Shown: positions 24,353-32,171 of the stretch, in pieces
Layout of the letters: every line of letters begins with the position of its first letter
Numbering within the stretch: position 1 is the stretch's first letter
NCBI GenBank assembly: GCA_028281005.1
Contig: JANQKS010000035.1
Location: forward strand, 1-34,608
Length of the DNA stretch: 34,608 nucleotides
Source of the DNA: Pseudomonadales bacterium
GTDB lineage: Bacteria; Pseudomonadota; Gammaproteobacteria; Pseudomonadales; Azotimanducaceae
Direction of reading: 5' to 3'
Notes under the pieces: generated by a model
Told to the model about the DNA's origin: nothing
The model's database searches: none
The model's input: only the letters and a program-made list of their open reading frames with translations
Position numbers and translations under genes: made by a program

Positions 24353-26077
24353 ATGTACGACTACGATCTGATAGTAAAAAACGGCCTTATTGTCGATGGC
24401 AGCGGCAAGCCGGCCCGCCAAGGTGACATCGCCGTTAAAGACGGCCGCATTGTTTCCATGGCACCGGCCGCGGACGCCACTGCCGCGCGCACCATCGATG
24501 CCAACGGCAAAATAGTGACCCCCGGTTTTGTGGACGTGCACACCCACTATGACGGCCAAGCCACTTGGGATGAGCATCTGGCACCGTCGTCCAATCTCGG
24601 CACCACCACCGTGGTGATGGGCAACTGTGGGGTTGGCTTCGCGCCGTGCCGCAGCGCAGACCACGATGTGCTGGTGCAACTAATGGAAGGGGTGGAAGAA
24701 ATCCCCGGCACTGCGCTGGTGGAAGGTATCCCGTGGAATTGGGAGTCGTTCCCCGAGTACCTCGATGCCATCGATGCCCGGCACCACGACATCGACGTGG
24801 CGGTATTGATGCCCCACGGCCCGCTGCGGGTGTTTGTCATGGGTGAACGCGGCGTAAATCGCGAGCCAGCCACCGCAGAAGATATAGAAGCCATGCAGCA
24901 TTATATCCGTGAAGCGCTGGACGCAGGTGCGGTGGGTTTTTCAACCTCTCGTACGCTGGTGCACCGCAGCAGCAGCGGTGAGTACATTCCCACCTATCGG
25001 GCCGCCACCGAAGAGTTAAAACAGCTGGGCGAAGCTTTGTCCGGTGACGCCGGCCACGTCTTCCAATTGATCTCCGACTGGGAAGACGCGGAAGACGAAT
25101 TCGACATTTTGCGAGAAACCAGCCGCAGAACCGGCGCCAAGGGTACGTTTACCTTGCTCGACTTAAAAACCACCGGCGCCACCGGCCTGCCGCTGTGGGA
25201 AGAACATTTGCAACGCATTGAAGATGCACAAGCCAACGGCTTAGACATTCGCGGCCAAGTCTTGTCGCGTCCCGTGGGTATGCTGATGGGCCATCCCGCC
25301 TCGATGAGCAGCTTTTCACGCCGGCCAACCTTTGTGGAGCTAGAGCAACTGCCTGACGCTGAGCGCTTCGCCGAGATGGCGAAACCCGAGGTGAAAGCCA
25401 AAATCTTGAGCGAAGAGAACGTTAACCCGCACATGTTTGTGCGCATTTTCGAACAGCGCTTCGACACCATGTATCCGTTGGAAGAACCCATCAACTACTT
25501 GCCGGCGAAAGAAGATTCCGTGGCGGCCCAGGCGGCGGCTGCGGGGCAGGATGCCGAAGAGTGGTTATACGACTACTTCCTGGGCAACGAGGGCAAAAAC
25601 CTCATCTACATCCCCGCCGCAAATTTCTCCGAACACATACCGGACATGCTGAGCCATCCGAACACCGTGGTCGCCCTTGGCGACGGCGGTGCGCACGTTG
25701 GCTCAATTTGTGACACCAGCGCCAACGTGTATGTGCTCACCAAGTGGGTCAAAGAAAAGCAGGCGATTGAGCTGCCGGCGGCGATCCACATGCTCACCCG
25801 GCAACCCGCGGAGCTGTACTCCCTGCTTGATCGCGGCTTGCTGGCGGAGGGTATGGTGGCGGACTTAAACGTGATTGATTTCGACAGTTTGGCGTTACGA
25901 ACGCCACACATCGTGGCCGACCTGCCTGCCGGTGGCAGCCGCTTCCTGCAGGGTGCCGACGGGCTTGAACTGACCATTAAATCCGGTGAAGTGATCTACG
26001 AAAATGGCGCGCTCACCGACGCTTTGCCCGGGCAGTTGCTGCGCGGCGCCCAGGCGGATCCGCGCGCCAGCGCCTAA
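24353..26077 (+). CDS. D-aminoacylase-type amidohydrolase (paralogue 2)
   Basis: This 574-aa amidohydrolase is of the N-acyl-D-amino-acid deacylase family. It has HTHYD with His63 and His65, GNCGVGF with Cys92, and a C-terminal GDGGAHVG holding the aspartate. It parallels the gene at 19747 over its whole length. Here the SDHLED segment of that paralogue reads ISDWEDAED, so a histidine kept there is a tryptophan, and the SHHK zinc motif is again missing. The two paralogues may therefore have different substrates. No signal peptide is visible, so it should be cytosolic. GGGAG precedes the ATG. Its stop overlaps the converging PhyH-type gene by four bases. Confidence 0.87.
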   Translation: MYDYDLIVKNGLIVDGSGKPARQGDIAVKDGRIVSMAPAADATAARTIDANGKIVTPGFVDVHTHYDGQATWDEHLAPSSNLGTTTVVMGNCGVGFAPCRSADHDVLVQLMEGVEEIPGTALVEGIPWNWESFPEYLDAIDARHHDIDVAVLMPHGPLRVFVMGERGVNREPATAEDIEAMQHYIREALDAGAVGFSTSRTLVHRSSSGEYIPTYRAATEELKQLGEALSGDAGHVFQLISDWEDAEDEFDILRETSRRTGAKGTFTLLDLKTTGATGLPLWEEHLQRIEDAQANGLDIRGQVLSRPVGMLMGHPASMSSFSRRPTFVELEQLPDAERFAEMAKPEVKAKILSEENVNPHMFVRIFEQRFDTMYPLEEPINYLPAKEDSVAAQAAAAGQDAEEWLYDYFLGNEGKNLIYIPAANFSEHIPDMLSHPNTVVALGDGGAHVGSICDTSANVYVLTKWVKEKQAIELPAAIHMLTRQPAELYSLLDRGLLAEGMVADLNVIDFDSLALRTPHIVADLPAGGSRFLQGADGLELTIKSGEVIYENGALTDALPGQLLRGAQADPRASA

Positions 26078-27003
26078 CTGGCAAGCGCATCTCGATAGGG
26101 TTGCGCATGCCACATCGGCCAGCGCCGCTGGGTGCGGCTGATGGTCTCAGCGTTCCAGAAGTCATGGCCCGGAGCCGGTACTCCCAGGCAGCTCAGTTGT
26201 TGTGGGGTGCAATGCTCAAAGAAAATGTGCCATGGCTTCTGAAAACTCACCGGCCAAGCGCTCCAGCCGATCATGTCGTTACCGGCGGCTTTAAAGCTGG
26301 CGGTAAGGGTGTAACGTACACCACCCGGGCGGGTGAGATTGGTGCCGCGGTGATAGACGTCGATGCCATAAGCAAAAACAGACCCGGCGGGGCCAGCGCC
26401 TGAACGCTCAACCGATTTCAGCGGCGCCTGCACCTCTTCCGGGCCAAACGGATCGCGCTCTTCGCCACACACTCTGTTGCTGTCACTCACCGGCACATAG
26501 TGTATCGCACCCAGGTCGTCTGCCACGTCGGTGAGATAAATCATGCAATTGATGGTCCGTTGGCTCACACGCTCTGCGGGCACCGTGAGCGTGTGGTTCT
26601 TAAAATCGCAGTGAAACAACTGGTCAAAGTCCGCCTCCCCGGTGAACTTAGCCCAGGAATGGCTCTGATATAGGTGCACGTCTTCGGTACCCAACGCGGT
26701 TTGGGCCAGCTCAATCAGCGCCGGGTGCAGCGCCAATAGATTTAACGCCGGGGAACAATCAAACGGCATATCGTCAAAGTTACGAAATTGGTCGCGAGAG
26801 AACACCCCAACGGCATCCCCCTGTTTTTGGTCTACAGCCGCAGCTGCGGGGTCGCGGCGATCACCGTACAGGCTATCCATGTCCGCCCGGCAGGGCGCAA
26901 TTTCGTCTGCGGTGAAAAAACGCTCAAGCAACACCCCACCTTCGGTACGCCACCGTTCTAGTGCTGCGCTGTTAAATCGCGCCGAAATTGCTCGTTTTCC
27001 CAT
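26074..27003 (-). CDS. Phytanoyl-CoA dioxygenase (PhyH) family protein
   Basis: This 309-aa Fe(II)/2-oxoglutarate dioxygenase-like protein is of the PhyH superfamily. The metal triad is visible as the His-x-Asp of FHCDF and a distal histidine in YHRGTNLTRPGG, with a nearby arginine (GVRYTL) suited to bind 2-oxoglutarate. Members hydroxylate acyl-CoAs, amino acids (ectoine) or secondary metabolites. ATG 27003 is preferred over ATG 27033 because AGGA lies about seven bases upstream and the first ten residues of the longer frame add nothing recognisable. It is tail-to-tail with the amidohydrolase and divergent from the exported protein at 27082. The substrate is unknown. Confidence 0.85.
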   Translation of the reverse strand: MGKRAISARFNSAALERWRTEGGVLLERFFTADEIAPCRADMDSLYGDRRDPAAAAVDQKQGDAVGVFSRDQFRNFDDMPFDCSPALNLLALHPALIELAQTALGTEDVHLYQSHSWAKFTGEADFDQLFHCDFKNHTLTVPAERVSQRTINCMIYLTDVADDLGAIHYVPVSDSNRVCGEERDPFGPEEVQAPLKSVERSGAGPAGSVFAYGIDVYHRGTNLTRPGGVRYTLTASFKAAGNDMIGWSAWPVSFQKPWHIFFEHCTPQQLSCLGVPAPGHDFWNAETISRTQRRWPMWHAQPYRDALAS

Positions 27004-27081
27004 AAATTTTCCTACATTAAGCCGCATGGCCACATCCGCGCAATCAGCATAGAATGTAGCCGAGTTGATTGCTAAATAAAC

Positions 27082-28191
27082 ATGAGAATGAAGACCATGT
27101 CCAAGCTTGCGTACACTATCGCTATTACGCTGCTGCTGAGTATGAGCGCAGCGGCCAGCGCGGAGATTAAACGCACCGCCTCAGGCAAACCCGATCTCTC
27201 CGGCACCTATGACACCGGCATCCTCACGCCCACCGAGCGTCCGGAGTGGTTGGGTGAAACCGAGTATCTATACCCCTGGGTCGCCAATTTTCTCAACTGG
27301 GCGTATCAAAAAGCCCAGGACTGGTTTGTTTATGCAGATAGTGACCCCGACCGTGAGGCGCCTCCGGCAGGCGGTGATGGCACCAACGCAGCAGGTGCTG
27401 GCGGTGTAGGCGGCTACAACGCTTTCTGGATTGATCTGGGTGACGGTCTCGGCGAAATCGACGGCAAAGTGCCCACTTCTATCCTCTACGACCCGCCCAA
27501 CGGCCGTTATCCAGAGCCGCAGCCGGGTTTTGCGGAACGGATGGGCGCGTACTACGCCAGTTTTATCCATGAAAACACCGGCACGGCGACTTGGTTGGAG
27601 CACGAAGGCCCGGGGCCGTTTGACGGCCCTGAATCTCTGGCGCCGTCGGAACGTTGCCTCATTTCTTTCGCTTCTACCGTGCCAACCCTGCCGAGTTTGT
27701 ACAACAACTACAAGCGCATCATTCAGACTGAAGATTACGTCATGATTTTCAACGAAATGGTGCACGACGCTCGTATCGTACGCATCGATTCCGAACATGG
27801 CCCAGCGGTCAACAAAAAATGGTTAGGAGACTCCATCGGCTACTGGGAAGGTGATGTGTTGGTGGTTGAAACCAAACACTTCAATGACATCAACGGGCTG
27901 CCCGGTGCGGATGAAAACCTGCACGTTGTTGAACGCTTTAGCCGCATGGAGAACGGTGACCTGTATTATGATTTTTCCGTCACCAATGACACCGCGTGGA
28001 CAGCACCTTTCAGCGGGCGTTATGCGTGGCAATCTAAACCTGACTCAAAACTCTACGAATACGCGTGCCATGAAGGGAATTACTCCATGGGCGGTATTTT
28101 GCGCGGCGCACGCCTGTTGGAAAGTGAGTGGCACGAGCAACAAGCCACCAACGCCATGGACGTGGCAGCAGGAAGCGCCTCAGGCGAATAA
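27082..28191 (+). CDS. Exported protein of an uncharacterised conserved family
   Basis: This 369-aa protein starts with a signal peptide (hydrophobic core, then cleavage near AAASA before EIKR). The mature part has blocks I recognise from a large unnamed family in proteobacteria and acidobacteria: YNAFWIDLG, a DPPNGRYP block, SERCL, EMVHDARIVRID, WLGDSIGYWEGDVLVVETKHF, VVERFSR, a YDFSVTNDTAWT block and YEYACHEGNY. The repeated beta-rich pattern and conserved His, Glu and Trp suggest an extracytoplasmic binding or enzyme domain, but no function is known to me. The start is uncertain among ATGs at 27082, 27088 and 27097, none with a strong ribosome site. Two hairpins follow the gene. Confidence 0.75.
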   Translation: MRMKTMSKLAYTIAITLLLSMSAAASAEIKRTASGKPDLSGTYDTGILTPTERPEWLGETEYLYPWVANFLNWAYQKAQDWFVYADSDPDREAPPAGGDGTNAAGAGGVGGYNAFWIDLGDGLGEIDGKVPTSILYDPPNGRYPEPQPGFAERMGAYYASFIHENTGTATWLEHEGPGPFDGPESLAPSERCLISFASTVPTLPSLYNNYKRIIQTEDYVMIFNEMVHDARIVRIDSEHGPAVNKKWLGDSIGYWEGDVLVVETKHFNDINGLPGADENLHVVERFSRMENGDLYYDFSVTNDTAWTAPFSGRYAWQSKPDSKLYEYACHEGNYSMGGILRGARLLESEWHEQQATNAMDVAAGSASGE

Positions 28192-28202
28192 CCCCACCCA
28201 AA

Positions 28203-28256
28203 GAGCACCAACTTAGTGCTCAGGTTGGCAGCGAGCGCGCCGTTTTGGTGCGCTCG
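28203..28256 (+). terminator. Two tandem hairpins after the exported-protein gene
   Basis: GAGCAC (28203-28208) pairs with GTGCTC (28216-28221) across a seven-base loop. A stronger stem follows: CGAGCGC (28232-28238) pairs with GCGCTCG (28250-28256), and the stem can extend inward three more pairs including one G-T, leaving a five-base loop. The second hairpin is followed only by TTCA rather than a T-run, so it may slow or stop polymerase imperfectly or protect the 3' end. The 153-bp spacer 28192-28344 holds nothing else obvious. Confidence 0.5.
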
Positions 28257-28344
28257 TTCAGCAATCGACCCGGTGAGCACCCTGTAAACTGACCCGGTCT
28301 GTTCCCGACCGACTCTTGGTCCGCTTTTTGCACCCCTCTCGGGT

Positions 28345-29157
28345 ATGACAACAACCAATTGGCTCATTGCCACCGATCTCGATGGCACCTTGCTGGATGA
28401 CTCCTACCCTTACCTGGATGCAGCCCGCGTGGTGGATGAAATCCAGCAGAATCACCCTTCCACGGTGGCGCTGGCATCCAGCAAAACCCTGACGGAGATG
28501 CTGGAGCTGGCTCAATGCGCCGGCCACCGACCATTTCTGATCTTCGAAAACGGCGGTGGAGTATCGTGGCCACAGGGCGTCCTGCGTCAACCGGGTGAGC
28601 GCCGCGTGAACGGTTACGAAGTGACCTTGCTCGGCGGCGACATCGCCGATGTGCTCAGCGCCTTGATTCAGGCTCGGGCCCAACACGGCTTTCAGTTTGA
28701 ACGTTTTTCCGAACTCAGCGACCAACGCATAGCCGACATCACCCATTTGCCGCTCGACAACGTGGCACCGGCGCGCCAGCGGCTCACTTCTGAACCGGTG
28801 CTGTGGCAAGACACACCCGAACGGCAACAAACCTTTGTCGAAGCGATGGCCGCAGCCAACCTCACCGTCACCCAAGGCGGCCGTTTCCTTCATGTTGGGC
28901 GCGGTGCTAACAAAGCCCGCGCGGTCAAATACCTGCGCCGCAAGATCTGCTACGAACGCGGCGAACGGCCACGCGTGCTCGCCTGCGGAGATGCGCCGAA
29001 CGATCTGGAGATGATCAACAGCGCAGACCTTGCGTTGTTGTTTCCAGGACGGGATGGCCGCTACCTCCACGCAACGGACAACAAACATGCCCACGCCCCC
29101 AAGGCTGGGCCCAGTCATTGGCTGCAAGGTGTACAACACATCTTCGCCATTGCGTAA
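28345..29157 (+). CDS. Glucosyl/mannosyl-3-phosphoglycerate phosphatase
   Basis: This 270-aa HAD-IIB phosphatase is of the mannosyl-3-phosphoglycerate phosphatase (MpgP) family. It has the nucleophile motif DLDGTLLDD with Asp11 and Asp13 and the C-terminal metal motif GDAPNDLEM. MpgP-family enzymes also serve as glucosyl-3-phosphoglycerate phosphatases beside GpgS. Since the next gene is GpgS, it most likely removes phosphate from glucosyl-3-phosphoglycerate to give the osmolyte glucosylglycerate. The ATG has only a weak ribosome site (CGGGT), so the start is less certain. The synthase follows after 36 bases. Confidence 0.9.
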   Translation: MTTTNWLIATDLDGTLLDDSYPYLDAARVVDEIQQNHPSTVALASSKTLTEMLELAQCAGHRPFLIFENGGGVSWPQGVLRQPGERRVNGYEVTLLGGDIADVLSALIQARAQHGFQFERFSELSDQRIADITHLPLDNVAPARQRLTSEPVLWQDTPERQQTFVEAMAAANLTVTQGGRFLHVGRGANKARAVKYLRRKICYERGERPRVLACGDAPNDLEMINSADLALLFPGRDGRYLHATDNKHAHAPKAGPSHWLQGVQHIFAIA

Positions 29158-29193
29158 CCAGCGCCACTAAGCGTCTGAGAGGAGCGTTAAACC

Positions 29194-30471
29194 ATGAGCG
29201 ACTTTTTCCAAAACGGCATTATCACCACCCTGCACCGCCTACGTGAACGGCCCCTGAACGAACTCGAAGCAGAACTAGAAAACTTCGCCAAAGAACGTCC
29301 AATTGCGCTGGTATTACCCTGCCTATATTCCGAACTGGAGCGCCCGGCGTTGGCCAAAATAGTTCGGGAACTAAGCAAGGTACGCTACATCTCTGACATT
29401 GTGATCGGCTTGGACCAGGCCACCGAAGCCCAATACCACCACGCGTTGGAATACTTTTCGGTATTACCACAACGCCATCACGTCCTGTGGAACGACGGCC
29501 CCCGCCTGCAGGCGGTGAACAGCAAACTGGCGGCGGAACACCTTGCACCCACCGAACGCGGCAAAGGCAGCAACGTCTGGTACTGCCTGGGTTATGTGCA
29601 GGCACTTGGCAACATCGAGGCTGTCGCCTTACACGATTGCGACATCACCACCTACGAACGCGGGTTGTTGGCCAGGCTGTGTTATCCGGTGGCAAACCCC
29701 AATTTCAACTACCAATTCTGTAAAGGCTACTACGCTCGCGTCACCGATGAAAAACTCAACGGTAGGGTTAGCCGCCTGTTGGTCTCACCGCTGATCCGCG
29801 CGATGAAAAAGCTGGCCCCGGGTGAGCCCTATCTGGACTACTTAGACAGCTTTCGTTATCCGCTGGCGGGTGAGTTTGGCATGCGTACCAGCGTGCTCAG
29901 CGACCTGCGAATCCCCTCCGACTGGGCTTTAGAGATTGGCTTGCTTTCCGAAATGTATCGCAACTATGCCACTAACCGCTTGTGTCAGGTGGAAATCGCC
30001 GATACCTACGATCACAAACATCAGGACTTGTCCGCTGACGACAGCAGCAAAGGGTTGTCACGCATGAGTTCGGATATTGCCCGCGGCTTGTTCCGCAAAC
30101 TGGCCACTTTTGGCGTGGTATTTGACCCCGGCACGGTGCGCACGGTCAAAGCCTGCTACTACCGGATTGCCTTGGATCTGATCGAATCTTACGACAGCGA
30201 TGCACAAATGAACGGGCTGACGTTAGACCGACACTCGGAAGAAAAGGCCGTGGAGTTATTTGCCAGCAATGTGCTGAAAGCAGGGTCCGCGTTCCTCGAC
30301 GGCGGTGAAGAAACCCCCTTTATGCCGACCTGGAATCGCGCAACGGGTGCTTATCCGGAAGTGTTCGGCGAGATGTTGGCGGCGGTTAACTTGGATCGCG
30401 GCGACGCTAAATCGGTAGCTCCAGCCACAGCACCTGATACGGCGCTAGCGCCAATTCGTCTGCAAGCGTAA
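29194..30471 (+). CDS. gpgS: Glucosyl-3-phosphoglycerate synthase
   Basis: This 425-aa GT81-type glycosyltransferase is expected to transfer glucose from an NDP-glucose to 3-phosphoglycerate, the first step of glucosylglycerate synthesis. Visible features are the nucleotide-sugar region VLPCLYSELERP (40-51), a GKGSNVW block, and HDCDITTYE with a DxD motif at 148-150. ADTYDHKHQD supplies another conserved metal-site region. GAGAGGAG precedes the ATG. Its last 65 bases overlap the 3' end of the convergent phosphorylase gene, and the final ~20 residues (from about SVAPATAP) look like an unstructured extension. It is 36 bases downstream of its phosphatase partner, forming a two-gene synthesis unit. 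Confidence 0.92.
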   Translation: MSDFFQNGIITTLHRLRERPLNELEAELENFAKERPIALVLPCLYSELERPALAKIVRELSKVRYISDIVIGLDQATEAQYHHALEYFSVLPQRHHVLWNDGPRLQAVNSKLAAEHLAPTERGKGSNVWYCLGYVQALGNIEAVALHDCDITTYERGLLARLCYPVANPNFNYQFCKGYYARVTDEKLNGRVSRLLVSPLIRAMKKLAPGEPYLDYLDSFRYPLAGEFGMRTSVLSDLRIPSDWALEIGLLSEMYRNYATNRLCQVEIADTYDHKHQDLSADDSSKGLSRMSSDIARGLFRKLATFGVVFDPGTVRTVKACYYRIALDLIESYDSDAQMNGLTLDRHSEEKAVELFASNVLKAGSAFLDGGEETPFMPTWNRATGAYPEVFGEMLAAVNLDRGDAKSVAPATAPDTALAPIRLQA

Positions 30472-32089
30472 TGGTCGTTTGCGACAGCTGATCGAGGTAA
30501 GTCCCCGGCTCTAGCCCCAATTCTTTGAGCGCTACCGGTTGGGCCTGATCTACCAAGGAGCTGACAATTAACAACACTTGTTGCGTGTTCGAGCGACGCA
30601 TGGCAAATACGCTGGGCGGCGTGGGGATCACTTCCTGGGCGGCATGTGGTTGCAAAGCCGCTTGCTGGTTGCGGCGTTCAATGAGATCTAACAGCGCTTG
30701 AAAGACACGCGTATGCATGGAATCTGGGTCTTTAAGTTCCTCATGCAGTTCGTGCCATTGCCAACGGCTGCGATTGATCGAGCGCGTGCGACCGGTTTGT
30801 TCCACCAGCTTGATATCGTTTAACGTCCCCAACAGGCTATGAATGTACAGAGCCGGCATACCGCGGAAGCTGACCAACACCGCATGCGCGGCCACGTAGG
30901 CGTTGAGCCCCGGCTCACCGCCAAACGCAGACATCAGAGAGATGTTGATTTCATACGGCCGCTGTTCGTTGCCGCCGGCGTCTCGCAACATTACAAACCC
31001 CCCGCGCTCATGCATCTTGTCCACCAGGCGGGTAATGGCATCCTGAGGCATGAGGCCTTCCAGCGGACGCAAGCCAATGCCGTCATGCGAAGCGATGAAA
31101 TTCAAAAACTTGGTGCCGCTCGGCGGTGGCGACAAACGCAGGGCCCAATTGGTCAGGTAGGTGCCGTCGCCAAATACAAAGCTGTAGAGCAACAGCGGTG
31201 CCAAGCTGAACTGATAAACGATGTGGGCTTCGTCTCCCTCACCAAAATAGCTAACGTTTTCTTCGTGCGGGACATTGGTTTCGGTGATGAGGCGCGCATG
31301 GGGGCATACCTCATCCACAATCACGCGCAACAGCTTCACCAGGGCGTGAGTTTCCGGCAGGCTCATGCAGTTGGTGCCCAGGCGTTTCCACAGGAACGCC
31401 ACCGCGTCCAAGCGAATGAGCTTAGCACCACGCTCGATGTACAACATAAGAATGTCGACAAACTCCAGCAGTACCTGAGGGTTCGAGAAATCCAGATCAA
31501 TCTGGTCTTCGCTGAAGGTGTTCCACACGTGGCGAATACCCCCGTAAGTATGTACCGCGGAAATCAGCGGGCTGCTGCGCGGACGCACCACCTGGGAGAC
31601 GTCAGACTCTTCGGGCAAAGTAATAAAATAGTGGCGGCCGGGTTCGCGGCCGTTTACAAAATCGGCAAACCACAAGCTCTCACGCGAACAGTGATTGATG
31701 ACCAAGTCAAACATCAGGTCGTAGTTGTCCGCCAAATCCTCCACATCCTGCCAAGCACCAACATGGTGGTCGACCATGCGGTAGTCAATGACCGCAAATC
31801 CGTCGTCCGAGGAGGAGGGGAAAAACGGCAGCAGGTGGACGCGCCCAAAAGTCTCACCCACGTGCACGTTCAGAAACCGCCGCAGGGTTTGCAGCGGCGC
31901 CTCACCTTCGGTGGAGACACTGTCGGCATAACTGATGATCATGCAATGATTGCGCGGCGCCGCCCCGGGGATGGGTTGGTCAGGCAGGCGCGACCAAATG
32001 CGCTCCAAAGTGGTCTGGGCGACGCCAGGTTCATACAAGGTGCACAACAGCTGCAGCGCTATGTCTTTGTTGGTGGCGGCAATATTCAT
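30407..32089 (-). CDS. GH13_18 glucosylglycerate (sucrose-type) phosphorylase
   Basis: This 560-aa protein is of the sucrose phosphorylase branch of GH13. Catalytic residues are visible: nucleophile Asp228 in RLDAVAF, acid/base Glu270 in ITETN, and the transition-state aspartate in ASHDGIG (His335-Asp336). Homologues next to GpgS, including E. coli YcjM and a Meiothermus enzyme, phosphorolyse glucosylglycerate to glucose-1-phosphate and glycerate, so that activity is the best inference here. The protein has no signal peptide and should be cytosolic. It is transcribed away from the symporter gene and its 3' end overlaps gpgS by 65 bases. True sucrose phosphorylase activity cannot be excluded. 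Confidence 0.87.
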   Translation of the reverse strand: MNIAATNKDIALQLLCTLYEPGVAQTTLERIWSRLPDQPIPGAAPRNHCMIISYADSVSTEGEAPLQTLRRFLNVHVGETFGRVHLLPFFPSSSDDGFAVIDYRMVDHHVGAWQDVEDLADNYDLMFDLVINHCSRESLWFADFVNGREPGRHYFITLPEESDVSQVVRPRSSPLISAVHTYGGIRHVWNTFSEDQIDLDFSNPQVLLEFVDILMLYIERGAKLIRLDAVAFLWKRLGTNCMSLPETHALVKLLRVIVDEVCPHARLITETNVPHEENVSYFGEGDEAHIVYQFSLAPLLLYSFVFGDGTYLTNWALRLSPPPSGTKFLNFIASHDGIGLRPLEGLMPQDAITRLVDKMHERGGFVMLRDAGGNEQRPYEINISLMSAFGGEPGLNAYVAAHAVLVSFRGMPALYIHSLLGTLNDIKLVEQTGRTRSINRSRWQWHELHEELKDPDSMHTRVFQALLDLIERRNQQAALQPHAAQEVIPTPPSVFAMRRSNTQQVLLIVSSLVDQAQPVALKELGLEPGTYLDQLSQTTITLADELALAPYQVLWLELPI

Positions 32090-32171
32090 AGTTTGCTTCG
32101 GATACTTCGTTGTTCTTTGAATTCTTACATGACGGTCTTTAAGCAGGTTTCATGCCAGCCGGGGTGGAATT

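Noticed and set aside
28258-29139. 293-aa minus-strand frame opposite the phosphatase gene
   Set aside because: No family resemblance; the plus strand carries clear HAD motifs over the same stretch.
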